In this document: positions 25,793 to 36,587 of the stretch, piece after piece
Layout: every line of letters begins with the position of its first letter
Numbering within the stretch: the first letter of the stretch is position 1
Origin: Methylococcaceae bacterium
Lineage (GTDB): Bacteria > Pseudomonadota > Gammaproteobacteria > Methylococcales > Methylomonadaceae
DNA length: 64,000 bases
Assembly: GCA_030693065.1 (NCBI GenBank)
Contig: JAUYBL010000025.1
Span: 87,241 to 151,240, forward strand
Direction of reading: 5' to 3'
Program-made: the position numbers and the translations under genes
Notes under the pieces: generated by a model
Databases searched by the model: none
What the model was told of the DNA's origin: nothing
What the model saw: the letters and a program-made list of their open reading frames with translations, nothing else

Positions 25793-28369
25793 TTAACTTA
25801 GGTCATCAAGCAATTCTTGAGCTGCCGTCTTTTGAGCATCAGTACCTTTTGTTAATACCTCATCAGCAATATCTCGTGCAGCCCCCATGTCACCCATGTC
25901 AACGTAAGCTTTTGCCAAATCCAATTTTGTTTCCAGTTCATCCATATCGGTTAAATCAGAAACAGCGAATTGGTCATCTGGGTTATTAGATCCAGGGCTA
26001 TCTTCATCAAGGTCAAAACTAAAATCAAAATCGTCGCTGTCAAAATCTAATGAGCTATCTAAAGACAGTTCGTTAGCAGGGGTAATTTTTTGTTCGCTAA
26101 CGCTGATAGAAGGCTCTTTAATAGGCTGATCATCTTCATTGGTTAGATCAAAATTAAAATCATAGCTTTCTAAGGCATCAATACTTTCAGCCACTGGTTT
26201 TTCGGCTATTTCGGTTTTATCAGATTCTGGCGCGAACAAAGTCAGATCAAAATCCATTTCTTGATTGTTACGCTCTTCATCAGCAAACATATCATCTTCA
26301 ACTTCAAACGAAGTTAAATCATAGTCAAGCGCAGATATTTCGGATTCTTGAACAATTTCTCTTGGAGCAACTGCTTTACTAGGTATTTCGTCAAAAGTAA
26401 CTAAATCTAAATCCAGATCGTCAGCATCAGAAGCAAAATCGATTGGTGCGCTTTCAGGCTCAACCGTCTTGTGATTGGTAAAATGCGCATCACCATTTGA
26501 AAATAAGGCAACATCAGGGCAAAGCTCTTCGCCCATTTCAGCGACTTTAGCCCAAAATTCAATTTGTTTATTTTTGCCTGCTTGTGCCAACTCATCGGCA
26601 TAAGCAGCAAAAGCCTGCTTGTTTTCACTGGCGTAATAGATTTCCAATAACTTTAATTTGCATTCATCACGGTCGGGATGATCATTAATGGCATGGCGCA
26701 TTAACTCCTCTGCTTGTTGGTAACGACCATAAGCTAAATACACATCCGCTTCGGAAATTGGATCTATTTCACCTTGATCAGTATCAAATGAATTAAAGTC
26801 ACTAGGGGTAAATTCACTTAAAAATGAACTTTCGCCAACAGTGTAAGCAGTGTTATCAGCTACAACCGGCACGGAAAAAATATCTTCATCTTCAGGCACC
26901 TGCAAGAGACTAGAAGAAGCAAACATACTTTCAGTGCCAGTTTCTTCTTCAACTTTACGCTTGCGCCACCAGAGCCAACCCAATGCACCTAAAATACTAG
27001 CTCCTGCACCAGCAGCACCCAAATAAATAAGATCCGGTGACTCTTCGACCGTTGCCGTTGGCTGAACCAATGGCGGCTTAGTTTTTGCTGGCTCTACAGG
27101 CTTAACTTCAGCCTGTGCAGGCGCTTGCGGAGTAGGCGCTGATTCGATTGGGGCTTGTGGCTGAGATGCTACCGCAGACTCTGGCACAACTTGAGCCGGT
27201 GGATTAACGCTTTGCGGCTCAGGTGCTACAACTGCTTTAGATTCAACAGCAGGGCTTGGCGTTGGTGCCACTGTTGCAGGTTGCGGTTGTTGCGCTTGGT
27301 TTTGTATCGCAGCAAGCTGTTGATCTTTTAAAGCAATAATCTGCTGCATAACAGCCAACTGCTTTTCAAGTGCCGCGATTTTCGTTTGTATCGCTGCGTC
27401 TGCTGGAGATGCGGCAGTTTCAGAACTGTTACCCGCTTGGGTTGCCGTGCTTTTCTGTGCCGATGTTGATTTATCGCTACCAGGTGCGACAACAGCATCA
27501 GCAGCCACTGTTGATTCAACCGGAGCAGTTAATTTTAATTGATTATCTGTAACCGTTTCTTTTAGCTCGGCTGATTTAACCGGCGCAGGGGCTACACGAT
27601 TTTTCCAAGCTTGACGCTGTCTATTAAATTCTGCCAACGCCTGACTACGGGATAATTTTACGACAACATCTTTTTCCGGAATTTTTAGCGTTTTGCCAGC
27701 GATTAACGCATTGACGTTATCTTTATAAAACGCATCAGGATTGGCTTGAAAAAGCGCAACCATCATTTGTTCTACAGACACACCCTGCTCTCGACTTAAG
27801 CCTTCAGCAACATGCCAAAGCGTGTCATTTTTACGAGTTGGGCCGTATTCATCGGCGCTGCCGTTATTTACTTGAGCGGATTGAGGTGCATAACGCTGCG
27901 CTTGTGACTCGGTGCGCAAGGCCTGTTGCGACACTGCAGACTGAGAGCTTGACTGAACGGGAATAGTGGCTTGGTTGTAAACTGACGGTGGATCCACTAA
28001 AACGGTAAATTCACGGTACAAATTGCCTTTCGGCCAGCTGACTTCCAGCAACAAATCTAAAAACGGTTCTTTCAATGCTTCACTGGAAGTCAACTTAATG
28101 ACTACAGAGCCATTGGCCTGGGTAATTGTTGAAAATTTGATTTTCGATAAAAAATAATTCCAGGCAACACCGGCTTCGTCGAATTTTTCGGGCGGTGCTA
28201 GTTTGACTTTAATATCAGAAACATTCTCGCCGGAAAGCTGCAACGCAATTTCGGCATTCAGATTTTGATTGAGCGCCGAGTGCAATTTAATATCGCCTAT
28301 TCCAAGTGGATAAGCACTAGCTGGTGCCAATATAGATACCACCGCTAAAGTTTTAGTTAAATTGCGCAC
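25793..28369 (-). CDS. fimV: FimV/HubP-type polar landmark protein
   Basis: FimV/HubP proteins mark the cell pole and help place type IV pili, chemoreceptors and the flagellum. The 858 residues have a signal peptide, the conserved periplasmic FimV N-domain (PLGIGDIKLHSALNQNLNAEI), and a LysM-type domain with a coiled stretch. A Pro/Gln/Ala-rich linker precedes one membrane segment (about residues 455-475). A long acidic cytoplasmic region has repeated FDLT/DFDF motifs, and the FimV C-terminal domain is ELETKLDLAKAYVDMGD. The GTG start has GGAG 6 bases upstream. A GTG nine codons earlier is possible. Confidence 0.9.
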   Translation of the reverse strand: MRNLTKTLAVVSILAPASAYPLGIGDIKLHSALNQNLNAEIALQLSGENVSDIKVKLAPPEKFDEAGVAWNYFLSKIKFSTITQANGSVVIKLTSSEALKEPFLDLLLEVSWPKGNLYREFTVLVDPPSVYNQATIPVQSSSQSAVSQQALRTESQAQRYAPQSAQVNNGSADEYGPTRKNDTLWHVAEGLSREQGVSVEQMMVALFQANPDAFYKDNVNALIAGKTLKIPEKDVVVKLSRSQALAEFNRQRQAWKNRVAPAPVKSAELKETVTDNQLKLTAPVESTVAADAVVAPGSDKSTSAQKSTATQAGNSSETAASPADAAIQTKIAALEKQLAVMQQIIALKDQQLAAIQNQAQQPQPATVAPTPSPAVESKAVVAPEPQSVNPPAQVVPESAVASQPQAPIESAPTPQAPAQAEVKPVEPAKTKPPLVQPTATVEESPDLIYLGAAGAGASILGALGWLWWRKRKVEEETGTESMFASSSLLQVPEDEDIFSVPVVADNTAYTVGESSFLSEFTPSDFNSFDTDQGEIDPISEADVYLAYGRYQQAEELMRHAINDHPDRDECKLKLLEIYYASENKQAFAAYADELAQAGKNKQIEFWAKVAEMGEELCPDVALFSNGDAHFTNHKTVEPESAPIDFASDADDLDLDLVTFDEIPSKAVAPREIVQESEISALDYDLTSFEVEDDMFADEERNNQEMDFDLTLFAPESDKTEIAEKPVAESIDALESYDFNFDLTNEDDQPIKEPSISVSEQKITPANELSLDSSLDFDSDDFDFSFDLDEDSPGSNNPDDQFAVSDLTDMDELETKLDLAKAYVDMGDMGAARDIADEVLTKGTDAQKTAAQELLDDLS

Positions 28370-28439
28370 GTTGCTCTCCTTCACAAAAATCACCACAGTC
28401 TTACACCGCTAACAGTCAAGTAATGTGGTGAAGCTTAGT

Positions 28440-29462
28440 TCAGATGTAATTTTTTACCAGCTCCTCTGCTATTTGAACGCTGTTTAATGCAGCACCTTTG
28501 CGCACATTATCGCCAACCACCCACAAATCTATACCCAAAGGATGGGATATATCTTCCCGGATGCGACCAACAAACACATCGTCATGGCCAGAAGACTCGG
28601 TGACTGCTGTCGGATAACCGCCGTTTTCGCGCTCGTCCATTACTGTAACGCCTGGAGCTTTTTCTAATAACTCTCTAACTAATTCAACAGTAATTTTTTT
28701 ACGGGTTTCGATATGTACGGCTTCAGAATGACCAAAAAACACCGGCACTCGAACTGCTGTCGCATTTACTTTGACAGTGTCATCGCCGAGAATTTTTTGG
28801 GTTTCCCAGAGCATTTTCATTTCCTCTTTGGTATAGCCGTTATCCATGAATACATCGATTTGCGGCAAGACATTAAAGGCAATTTGCTTAGGGTAAACAC
28901 TAGGCGTGATAGGTTGGGCATTCAATAAGTTACTGGTTTGATTAGCCAATTCCAGTATCGCTTCTTTGCCGGTGCCGGAAACCGCCTGGTAAGTACACAC
29001 ATTAATCCGGTCTATACCGACAGCATCATAAATCGGTTTTAGCGCCACCAACATTTGTATGGTTGAACAATTAGGGTTGGCGATAATACCTCGATTTTTA
29101 TAATCGGCAATTTTCTCTGGATTAACTTCTGGAACCACCAACGGAATATCGTCGTCGTAGCGAAACTGCGAGGTGTTATCAATGACTATACAACCTGCCG
29201 CCGCAGCGATAGGCGCATAAACTTCTGACACCGAAGCGCCAGGCGAGAACAAGCCAATTTGCGCTTTGGAAAAATCAAAAGTCGCTAGATCTTCAACCTT
29301 TAATGACCCACCTTTAAATGGAATACGTTTACCGACTGAACTACTACTGGCTAACGCATAAACTTCACCCACAGGGAAATTACGCTCTTCCAAAATAGAC
29401 AGCATGGCTTCGCCGACTGCACCGGTCGCACCAACGACAGCGACGTTATAAAGTTTGGTCAT
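28440..29462 (-). CDS. asd: Aspartate-semialdehyde dehydrogenase
   Basis: Reduces aspartyl phosphate to aspartate semialdehyde for lysine, threonine, methionine and diaminopimelate synthesis. The 340 residues show the NADP motif VGATGAVGEAML (about 10-21) and the catalytic cysteine in IIANPNCSTIQML. The C-terminal SGHDDVFVGRIRED is also typical. It follows leuB with a 3-base gap and precedes fimV, the gene order seen in Pseudomonas-like gammaproteobacteria. Confidence 0.97.
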   Translation of the reverse strand: MTKLYNVAVVGATGAVGEAMLSILEERNFPVGEVYALASSSSVGKRIPFKGGSLKVEDLATFDFSKAQIGLFSPGASVSEVYAPIAAAAGCIVIDNTSQFRYDDDIPLVVPEVNPEKIADYKNRGIIANPNCSTIQMLVALKPIYDAVGIDRINVCTYQAVSGTGKEAILELANQTSNLLNAQPITPSVYPKQIAFNVLPQIDVFMDNGYTKEEMKMLWETQKILGDDTVKVNATAVRVPVFFGHSEAVHIETRKKITVELVRELLEKAPGVTVMDERENGGYPTAVTESSGHDDVFVGRIREDISHPLGIDLWVVGDNVRKGAALNSVQIAEELVKNYI

Positions 29463-29465
29463 GAT

Positions 29466-30551
29466 TTAAGCCCTTTTTATTAAAGCGGAAACAACCGCAT
29501 CGCCCATTTGCGCGGTGCTGACTTTTTGTGTGCCTTCAGAATAAATATCTGCGGTGCGCACATTGGCATCTAAGGCATCATTGACAGCTTGTTCGATACG
29601 ATCGGCTGCCGCACCTTCATTAAAGGTATAGCGCAGCATCATTGCTGCCGACAAGATGGTTGCCAATGGATTAGCAATACCTTTGCCAGCAATATCTGGT
29701 GCCGAACCATGAATAGGTTCATACATGCCCTTGCCTTCAGCATTTAACGACGCAGAAGGCAACATGCCGATGGATCCGGTCAGCATCGCGGCACAATCCG
29801 ACAAAATATCGCCAAACATATTGGTAGTAACAATTACGTCAAACTGCTTGGGCGCTCGCACCAACTGCATCGCTGCGTTATCAACATACATGTGACTTAA
29901 AGCCACATCAGGGTATTGCTTGCCCACTTCAGTGACCACTTCGCGCCATAATTCGGTACATTCCAACACGTTGGCTTTATCGACCGAGCACAACCGACCT
30001 TGTCGTTTTTGCGCGGCCTGAAATGCAGAGTGCGCAATGCGGCGAATTTCTGATTCTTTATAAATCAGTGTATTAAAGCCTTGGCGTTCGCCGTTTTCCA
30101 AGACTCTGATGCCGCGCGGCTGACCGAAGTAAATGCCGCCAGTCAATTCGCGCACAATCATAATATCCAGACCGGAAACGATTTCAGGCTTTAATGACGA
30201 TGCATCAGCCAATTGCGGATACAAAATGGCCGGACGTAAATTTGCAAACAATTCCAACTCGGAACGTATACCCAACAAGCCTTTCTCAGGGCGCACTGAA
30301 ATGTCCAGAGACTCCCATTTATAGCCGCCTACAGCGCCTAACAAAATAGCATCGGACTGCTTGGCCAAATCCAAAGTTTGCTGTGGAAACGGCGAGCCAT
30401 GCACATCATAAGCCACGCCGCCGATCAGGCCTTGTTCAAATTCCAAACCTAAGTTCAACTCTGTATTAAGTGCTTCCAGCACCTTGATCGCTTCAGCAAC
30501 AATTTCAGGACCGATGCCGTCACCCGGCAATACTGCAATTTTCTTTGTCAT
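29466..30551 (-). CDS. leuB: 3-isopropylmalate dehydrogenase
   Basis: NAD-dependent oxidative decarboxylase of leucine synthesis. The 361 residues have the start [17 protein letters not shown], the substrate and NAD motif [13 protein letters not shown], the metal-binding aspartates in [20 protein letters not shown] and [14 protein letters not shown]. It sits 29 bases after leuD in a leuCDB-asd operon. Confidence 0.98.
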   Translation of the reverse strand: MTKKIAVLPGDGIGPEIVAEAIKVLEALNTELNLGLEFEQGLIGGVAYDVHGSPFPQQTLDLAKQSDAILLGAVGGYKWESLDISVRPEKGLLGIRSELELFANLRPAILYPQLADASSLKPEIVSGLDIMIVRELTGGIYFGQPRGIRVLENGERQGFNTLIYKESEIRRIAHSAFQAAQKRQGRLCSVDKANVLECTELWREVVTEVGKQYPDVALSHMYVDNAAMQLVRAPKQFDVIVTTNMFGDILSDCAAMLTGSIGMLPSASLNAEGKGMYEPIHGSAPDIAGKGIANPLATILSAAMMLRYTFNEGAAADRIEQAVNDALDANVRTADIYSEGTQKVSTAQMGDAVVSALIKRA

Positions 30552-30580
30552 TTAAAACCTGTTGTTCTATGTGTAATTAT

Positions 30581-31216
30581 TTATTCCGCAAACAGCCAAG
30601 GCGCTCGTTTGGCGCGCTCAGCTTCGTAAGTTTTGATTTGCTCTGCATGTTGCAGTGATAAGGCAATATCGTCCAAGCCATTAAACAAGCGATATTTGCG
30701 CTCTTCATCTATCGCAAAGGCAATTTTTTTGCCGCTGGGCGTCGTAATTTGCTGTTGATCCAAATCGATAGTCAATTGATAACCTTGAGTTAATTCTTTA
30801 AATAACTCATCCACCTGTTCGGCAGGCAATGCTATCGGCAACAAGCCGTTTTTAAAGCAGTTGTTATAAAAAATATCGGCAAAGCTAGGCGCGATAATCG
30901 CCCGAAAACCAAAGTCTTCAAGAGCCCACGGCGCATGTTCGCGCGAGGACCCACAACCAAAATTTTCTCTGGTCAATAAGATTTCTGCGCCTTTATATTC
31001 CGGCTTATTCAATACAAAGTCTTTGTTAACTGGACGATGCGTGCAATCCATGTCTGGTTCGCCGTGATCCAGATAACGCCATTCGTCGAACAAATAGGGT
31101 CCAAAACCGGCGCGGCGGATGGATTTTAAAAACTGTTTGGGGATGATGGCATCGGTATCGACATTCGCACGATCCAATGGCGCCACTAACGCAGTAACTT
31201 GAGTAAACGCTCTCAC
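30581..31216 (-). CDS. leuD: 3-isopropylmalate dehydratase small subunit
   Basis: Small (swivel-domain) subunit of the isomerase converting 2- to 3-isopropylmalate. The 211 residues include [16 protein letters not shown] and [15 protein letters not shown], which are hallmarks of the family. The GTG start at 31216 overlaps the leuC stop (GTGA) and has GGAGGT 6 bases upstream. A second GTG five codons upstream is less likely. Confidence 0.97.
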   Translation of the reverse strand: MRAFTQVTALVAPLDRANVDTDAIIPKQFLKSIRRAGFGPYLFDEWRYLDHGEPDMDCTHRPVNKDFVLNKPEYKGAEILLTRENFGCGSSREHAPWALEDFGFRAIIAPSFADIFYNNCFKNGLLPIALPAEQVDELFKELTQGYQLTIDLDQQQITTPSGKKIAFAIDEERKYRLFNGLDDIALSLQHAEQIKTYEAERAKRAPWLFAE

Positions 31217-32628
31217 TGTTGCACCTCCCACGAACTCACATCAACAAAATGACCGGCAATACCAGCAGCAGCGGCCATCGCTGGGCTAACTAAATGGGTA
31301 CGCCCGCCATAACCTTGGCGGCCTTCAAAATTACGATTGGACGTCGATGCACAGCGCTCGCCTTCTTCCAAACGATCGGCATTCATCGCTAAACACATCG
31401 AGCAACCAGGATCGCGCCATTCAAAACCGGCTTCGATAAAAATCTTATCCAGTCCTTCTGCTTCCGCCTGACGTTTAACCAGACCGGAACCCGGCACCAC
31501 TAAAGCCAATTTGATGTTATCAGCCAATTTTTTACCTTTGGCGACCACGGCAGCAGCGCGTAAGTCTTCAATTCTGGAATTGGTGCAGGAACCGATAAAA
31601 ATCTTGTCTACCGCAATGTCAGTAATCGCCTGCCCGGCTTTAAGATCCATGTATTCCAGTGCGCGAATCATGCTTTGGCGCTTTACTGCATCAGGTTCTT
31701 GCGCTGGATCAGGTACATTTTGATCAACCGCTACCACCAATTCCGGCGATGTGCCCCAGGTTACTTGTGGCCTGATGCTGGCGGCATCTAACTCAATGAC
31801 TTTATCAAATACAGCATCGTCATCCGAATGCAGCCGTTGCCAGTAACGTTCCGCCATAAACCAGTCGTTACCTTTAGGCGAATAAGGACGATCACGATAA
31901 TAATCAATGGTGACATCATCCACCGCCACCAATCCGGCGCGAGCACCGGCTTCGATGGCCATGTTGCAGACTGTCATACGGCCTTCCATAGACAGATCTC
32001 GAATTGCAGACCCGGCAAACTCAATCGTATAACCGTTACCACCAGCCGTGCCAATCTTGCCGATAATCGCCAGCACGATGTCTTTAGCCGTAACACCGGG
32101 GCCGGTTTTGCCGTTGACTTTGATTAACAGATTTTTAGCTTTTTTCTGAATCAGACACTGCGTCGCCAAGACGTGCTCGACTTCCGACGTACCGATGCCG
32201 AATGCCAAGGCACCAGACGCACCATGTGTTGAAGTATGAGAATCACCACAAACGACAGTCATACCAGGCAAAGTTGCACCTTGCTCAGGTCCGATAACAT
32301 GCACGATACCTTGGCGGTCGTCATTCATATCAAACTCGGTAATACCGAATTCGGCGCAGTTTTGATCGAGGGTTTCAACTTGTAAGCGTGAAACCGGGTC
32401 GGCAATGCCTTTGTCCCGGTCAGTCGTCGGTACATTATGATCAGCTACCGCCAAGTTACGCGCCGCCCGCCACGGTTTTCTATTTGCCAATCGCAAGCCT
32501 TCAAATGCCTGCGGCGAGGTCACTTCATGCACCAAATGCCGATCTATATAAATAAGTGCAGAACCATCGTCTTCCGTGTAAACAACGTGGTCATCCCATA
32601 ATTTGTCATATAAGGTTTTACCTGACAT
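31213..32628 (-). CDS. leuC: 3-isopropylmalate dehydratase large subunit
   Basis: Large [4Fe-4S] aconitase-family subunit. The 471 residues contain cluster ligands in [13 protein letters not shown] and in [13 protein letters not shown], and the motif [23 protein letters not shown]. It begins 26 bases after adk and overlaps leuD by 4 bases. Expression as adk-leuC-leuD-leuB-asd is likely. Confidence 0.98.
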   Translation of the reverse strand: MSGKTLYDKLWDDHVVYTEDDGSALIYIDRHLVHEVTSPQAFEGLRLANRKPWRAARNLAVADHNVPTTDRDKGIADPVSRLQVETLDQNCAEFGITEFDMNDDRQGIVHVIGPEQGATLPGMTVVCGDSHTSTHGASGALAFGIGTSEVEHVLATQCLIQKKAKNLLIKVNGKTGPGVTAKDIVLAIIGKIGTAGGNGYTIEFAGSAIRDLSMEGRMTVCNMAIEAGARAGLVAVDDVTIDYYRDRPYSPKGNDWFMAERYWQRLHSDDDAVFDKVIELDAASIRPQVTWGTSPELVVAVDQNVPDPAQEPDAVKRQSMIRALEYMDLKAGQAITDIAVDKIFIGSCTNSRIEDLRAAAVVAKGKKLADNIKLALVVPGSGLVKRQAEAEGLDKIFIEAGFEWRDPGCSMCLAMNADRLEEGERCASTSNRNFEGRQGYGGRTHLVSPAMAAAAGIAGHFVDVSSWEVQQ

Positions 32629-32654
32629 AGCGCTCTTTTCTAAGGTTATGCCGT

Positions 32655-33368
<714 letters not shown>

Positions 33369-33471
33369 CTACCGGCTAAATAAAGCTAAACCGCGTATTC
33401 TATAACACAACACGATTTTCTCTTGTAAAAAATACGCCTCATCAACCCACCTGCCTAACTAAGAAGCCAGC

Positions 33472-34038
33472 ATGACTAGCCCAACCACATTACCTGTAGA
33501 AGCCTATATTGAAGCCACTCGTTCATGGCTAAAAACCGTAATTATCAGCCATAACATTTGTCCGTTCGCCAAGCGTGAATTGGACAAAGGCAGCGTAGGA
33601 TTTACTGTCGAACTCAGTACCGATCTTGAACAATGCTTATTAAACCTAATTTTGGCATGTGAAAAGCTCGACCAAGAATCAGCAATCGAAACGTCGCTAT
33701 TGATTTATGCCAGCGCTTTCGCTGACTTTGATGATTATCTGGATTTTCTTGGCTTGGCCGAAGCGCTTTTGTCAGATCAAGGCTACGAAGGCATTTACCA
33801 GCTTGCCAGTTTCCACCCCGACTACAGCTTTGAAGAGGCAGCGCTCGATGATGCAGCCAATTACACTAACCGTTCACCCTATCCAATGCTGCATTTACTA
33901 AGAGAAAGCAGCCTTGAACAGGCAATCGCCCATTACCCAGACCCTGAAAACATCCCTGAGCGCAATATCGCCCTAACTCGTGAATTAGGGCTGACTAAAA
34001 TGAAAACGTTGTTAGCGGCATGCTACCCGTCAAAGTAA
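33472..34038 (+). CDS. DUF1415 family protein
   Basis: A 188-residue protein of the uncharacterised DUF1415 family, common in gammaproteobacteria. The conserved elements are SHNICPFAKRE near residue 27, where a CPFA motif could be redox or metal related, the central YQLASFHPDYSFE, and RSPYPMLHLLRE. No function is established. It is divergent from adk and stands alone, with its stop followed directly by a MITE-like element. Confidence 0.9.
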   Translation: MTSPTTLPVEAYIEATRSWLKTVIISHNICPFAKRELDKGSVGFTVELSTDLEQCLLNLILACEKLDQESAIETSLLIYASAFADFDDYLDFLGLAEALLSDQGYEGIYQLASFHPDYSFEEAALDDAANYTNRSPYPMLHLLRESSLEQAIAHYPDPENIPERNIALTRELGLTKMKTLLAACYPSK

Positions 34039-34146
34039 TACCAATCCCAATAAGTTTTTATTTGAAACCCTCATCCCAACCTTCTCCTTTATGCCCTATG
34101 GGTACGTTGGAGAAGGGATAGCATGTGAACTTATTGTGAATGGTAT
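34038..34146. repeat. MITE-like element with nested inverted repeats
   Basis: The outer arms ATACCAATCCCAATAAGTT (34038-34056) and AACTTATTGTGAATGGTAT (34128-34146) pair at 16 of 19 positions. Inside is a second pair, CCTTCTCC and GGAGAAGG, and a small central palindrome CCCTATGGG. The inner unit resembles the palindrome at 6933-6967. The element starts at the very stop codon of the DUF1415 gene. It has no coding capacity. Confidence 0.75.
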
Positions 34147-34350
34147 AACTGACACGACAAATAACACCGCTTTTACAATCATTTATTTGGAAGAAGCAGA
34201 AGCCTCGTTTATCTCGTAAAACCAGTCAGCGCCCATCCGCAATAGGGTTAACCCGAGCTTTCTCTGTTATACAGCTCTAATATTCGCTTGCAGACTTCAT
34301 ATACAATAGCTCCAGAAAAATACTGTTTTCAGCTATCTATTCACTGCACT
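34039..34350. other. Intergenic region between the DUF1415 and RibD-C genes
   Basis: The first 110 bases are the MITE-like element. From 34150 to 34350 I see no structured feature beyond ordinary AT-rich sequence. The promoter for the RibD-C reductase should lie here, but no clear -35/-10 pair stands out. Confidence 0.5.
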
Positions 34351-35196
34351 ATGACCAAACAACTCATTAAACTCTTCCCTCCTGCTAGCGAACAAGTTGA
34401 CATTAAAGGCTTATATCTGGCTCATAACATCCATCTATTGGGCAGCTGCGAATCGCCTTTTGTTTATGCCAATTTTTTGTCCAGCCTGGATGGACGCATT
34501 GCCTTGGAAGACGCGGTTGAAAGAAGCACGTTCGTCCCCAAACATTTAACGAGCACGTCCGACTTCGGGTTATTTATGGAATTGCATGCACAAGCAGATT
34601 GCCTGATTACTCATGGCGGTTATCTGCGAGCGCTAAGCCAAGGACGTCTGGGAAATATTTTGCAGATTAAAGATGATGCGCTGATAGCATGGCGTCACGC
34701 CCACGGATTAAAACCGCAGCCAGCAGTGATCATTGCCAGCGCCAGCCTCGATTTTCCAATGCATGAAAGCTTACTCAATGCCAGCCAGCCGGTTTATATC
34801 GCCACCGGAAAAAATGCTGATCCCGAAAAAGTTGATTATTGGCAGCAGCAAGGATTCCCGGTGCTTTTTACCGGCGCAGACCAATTAGTACAAGGTGCCG
34901 CGCTAGTCCACGAACTTGGCAATCTAGGTTATCGAAGTATTTATCTAATCGCCGGGCCACAAATGCTGGATACGATGATTCAAGAACACCAGTTATCAAG
35001 ACTGTACTTAACCATTACCCACCAATTATTGGGCGGCAAAGATTTCCGAACTTTGTTAACCGGTTCAGTGCTGGGACAGGAAGGTAATCTGACGCTGGAA
35101 GGGCTTTATTTGGAACAAAAAACTGCCCCGGAAGCGGGGCAGTTTTTTATGCAATTTTCTGCAAGGTCTGAAAATGAAACTATCGATACGAATTGA
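34351..35196 (+). CDS. RibD C-terminal-domain (dihydrofolate reductase-like) reductase
   Basis: A stand-alone RibD-C/pyrimidine reductase family protein of 281 residues from the ATG. FVYANFLSSLDGRIAL (about residues 39-54) is the NADPH/substrate motif, the DCLITHGGYLRAL segment follows, and IYLIAGPQMLDTMI lies in the second half. The true substrate in such stand-alone proteins is unknown. A role near riboflavin or folate is inferred. An upstream TTG in frame adds 21 residues and is less likely. An intrinsic terminator hairpin lies inside the last codons (35117-35148). Confidence 0.82.
   Translation: MTKQLIKLFPPASEQVDIKGLYLAHNIHLLGSCESPFVYANFLSSLDGRIALEDAVERSTFVPKHLTSTSDFGLFMELHAQADCLITHGGYLRALSQGRLGNILQIKDDALIAWRHAHGLKPQPAVIIASASLDFPMHESLLNASQPVYIATGKNADPEKVDYWQQQGFPVLFTGADQLVQGAALVHELGNLGYRSIYLIAGPQMLDTMIQEHQLSRLYLTITHQLLGGKDFRTLLTGSVLGQEGNLTLEGLYLEQKTAPEAGQFFMQFSARSENETIDTN
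35117..35148. terminator. Bidirectional intrinsic terminator located inside the end of a coding sequence
   Basis: ACTGCCCC (35122-35129) and GGGGCAGT (35136-35143), with loop GGAAGC, are flanked by an A-run on the left and a T-run on the right. This is a textbook terminator for both strands. It serves the RibD-C gene and the convergent histidine kinase gene, yet its right arm ends about 48 bases before the RibD-C stop codon at 35196, within reading frame KTAPEAGQFF. Confidence 0.88.
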
Positions 35197-35203
35197 AGCA
35201 TTT

Positions 35204-36547
35204 TCACGGCAAGTAAACGCTCCACTTGGTGCCACCCAAGTCGCTTTTACCTCCCACCAGTTTGCCGCCTAATAGATTGATTAGATTGAAAACCACAGCC
35301 ATGCCGATACCATGGCCTTTAATATTTTCATCGGCACGGACACCTCGTTTTAATATTTCATTGAGTCGTCCCGGCGGAATACCCGGTCCGTCATCTTCAA
35401 TTTGCAATAGCAAGGCAAAGTTCTTTTGGCCTTTGGGCTGATCAGTGAGAATAGTGATCTTTACAGTGCTTGCGCACCATTTGCAGGCATTTTCTATTAG
35501 ATTCCCGGCGATTTCATACAAATCGCCTTCATCGAAATACATCGGACAGGATTCAGGCAAATTCATATCAAAGGTGATGCTTTTATCGACATACGCTTTG
35601 CTTAATGCTGAGGATAATTTTTTTATGGTCGCTGACACATCCACTGTCCGGGTGCTCTTCTGGGCACCTTTGGCCGCCGCGTTCTTTAACTGATACTCGA
35701 TTATTTTATCCATGTGGAGTATTTGTTCTTCCACGGTGTTTTTGTTACCAACAAATGAGTCGGTACAACCGCGCAAAATTGCCAACGGTGTTTTCAGGCT
35801 GTGTGCCAGGTTGCCCAGGGCATCACGATAACGCTCTAAGTGTGACCGCTCAATATTAATAAAGACATTGAGGTGCCCAGCCAGACCTTCTAATTCAGTA
35901 GCATAATGACCATCAAGATGCGTTTTTTGACCTTGCTCGATTGCTTCAAGATCTTTTACGATCAGGCGCAGCGGCTTTAAGCTCCAGCGCATCACCATAA
36001 ATTGGATAAATACTAACACCACGCCCAACGCCAATAACCAAACCCGTAAGCTTTCTTGGAAACGCCGCACTTGCTGACTAACAAATTCGGCATCTTCGGT
36101 AATAGTAAAAAAATATTCGCGCTCAATACCGGCGACGTTTTTCCAGATGACGTGGTAATGCAAGGCATACCGACCTTGTTCGGTCGGCAAGAACTGGCTG
36201 CTGCCGGGATAAAGCTCAAGCGGTGGCGCAGGGGCAACTAAGCCAACGGCTGACAACGAGCGCCACACCAATTTTTTGTTGGGTTGCTGAATAAATGCAT
36301 AGAGACCTGAGCCGGGGGTGGCAAAGCGGGGTTCAGGTAGATTAGTCGGCATACTGAGTTCGCCGGAGTTTTTCACCTCCGCCGCCGATAACATCATATA
36401 AATCTGTACTTGTAGTTTTTCTCTTAATGCTTGCTCGGCAGTCTCACGAAAACTTTCTTCCAGCACCAAGGACACTAATCCAAAAAATATGGCTAGCACC
36501 AATGTAGCTGAAATAATTAGCCGAAAGCTTAAGGATTGACTTTGCAT
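35204..36547 (-). CDS. PhoQ-like sensor histidine kinase
   Basis: A membrane sensor kinase of 447 residues. It has two membrane segments (about 10-30 and 168-188) flanking a periplasmic domain of about 135 residues, a HAMP-like linker, and the H-box NLAHSLKTPLA with His249. The ATP-binding domain has NLIENACKW, DDGPGIP and GHGIGMAVV. The H-box form and the truncated HAMP are PhoQ-like. It is 40 bases downstream of its response regulator. The signal is not known. The upstream PepSY protein may be part of the system. Confidence 0.92.
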   Translation of the reverse strand: MQSQSLSFRLIISATLVLAIFFGLVSLVLEESFRETAEQALREKLQVQIYMMLSAAEVKNSGELSMPTNLPEPRFATPGSGLYAFIQQPNKKLVWRSLSAVGLVAPAPPLELYPGSSQFLPTEQGRYALHYHVIWKNVAGIEREYFFTITEDAEFVSQQVRRFQESLRVWLLALGVVLVFIQFMVMRWSLKPLRLIVKDLEAIEQGQKTHLDGHYATELEGLAGHLNVFINIERSHLERYRDALGNLAHSLKTPLAILRGCTDSFVGNKNTVEEQILHMDKIIEYQLKNAAAKGAQKSTRTVDVSATIKKLSSALSKAYVDKSITFDMNLPESCPMYFDEGDLYEIAGNLIENACKWCASTVKITILTDQPKGQKNFALLLQIEDDGPGIPPGRLNEILKRGVRADENIKGHGIGMAVVFNLINLLGGKLVGGKSDLGGTKWSVYLP

Positions 36548-36587
36548 GGCCGCTCAACCAACTCAAATGCTAAAGCAATCGCTATTT

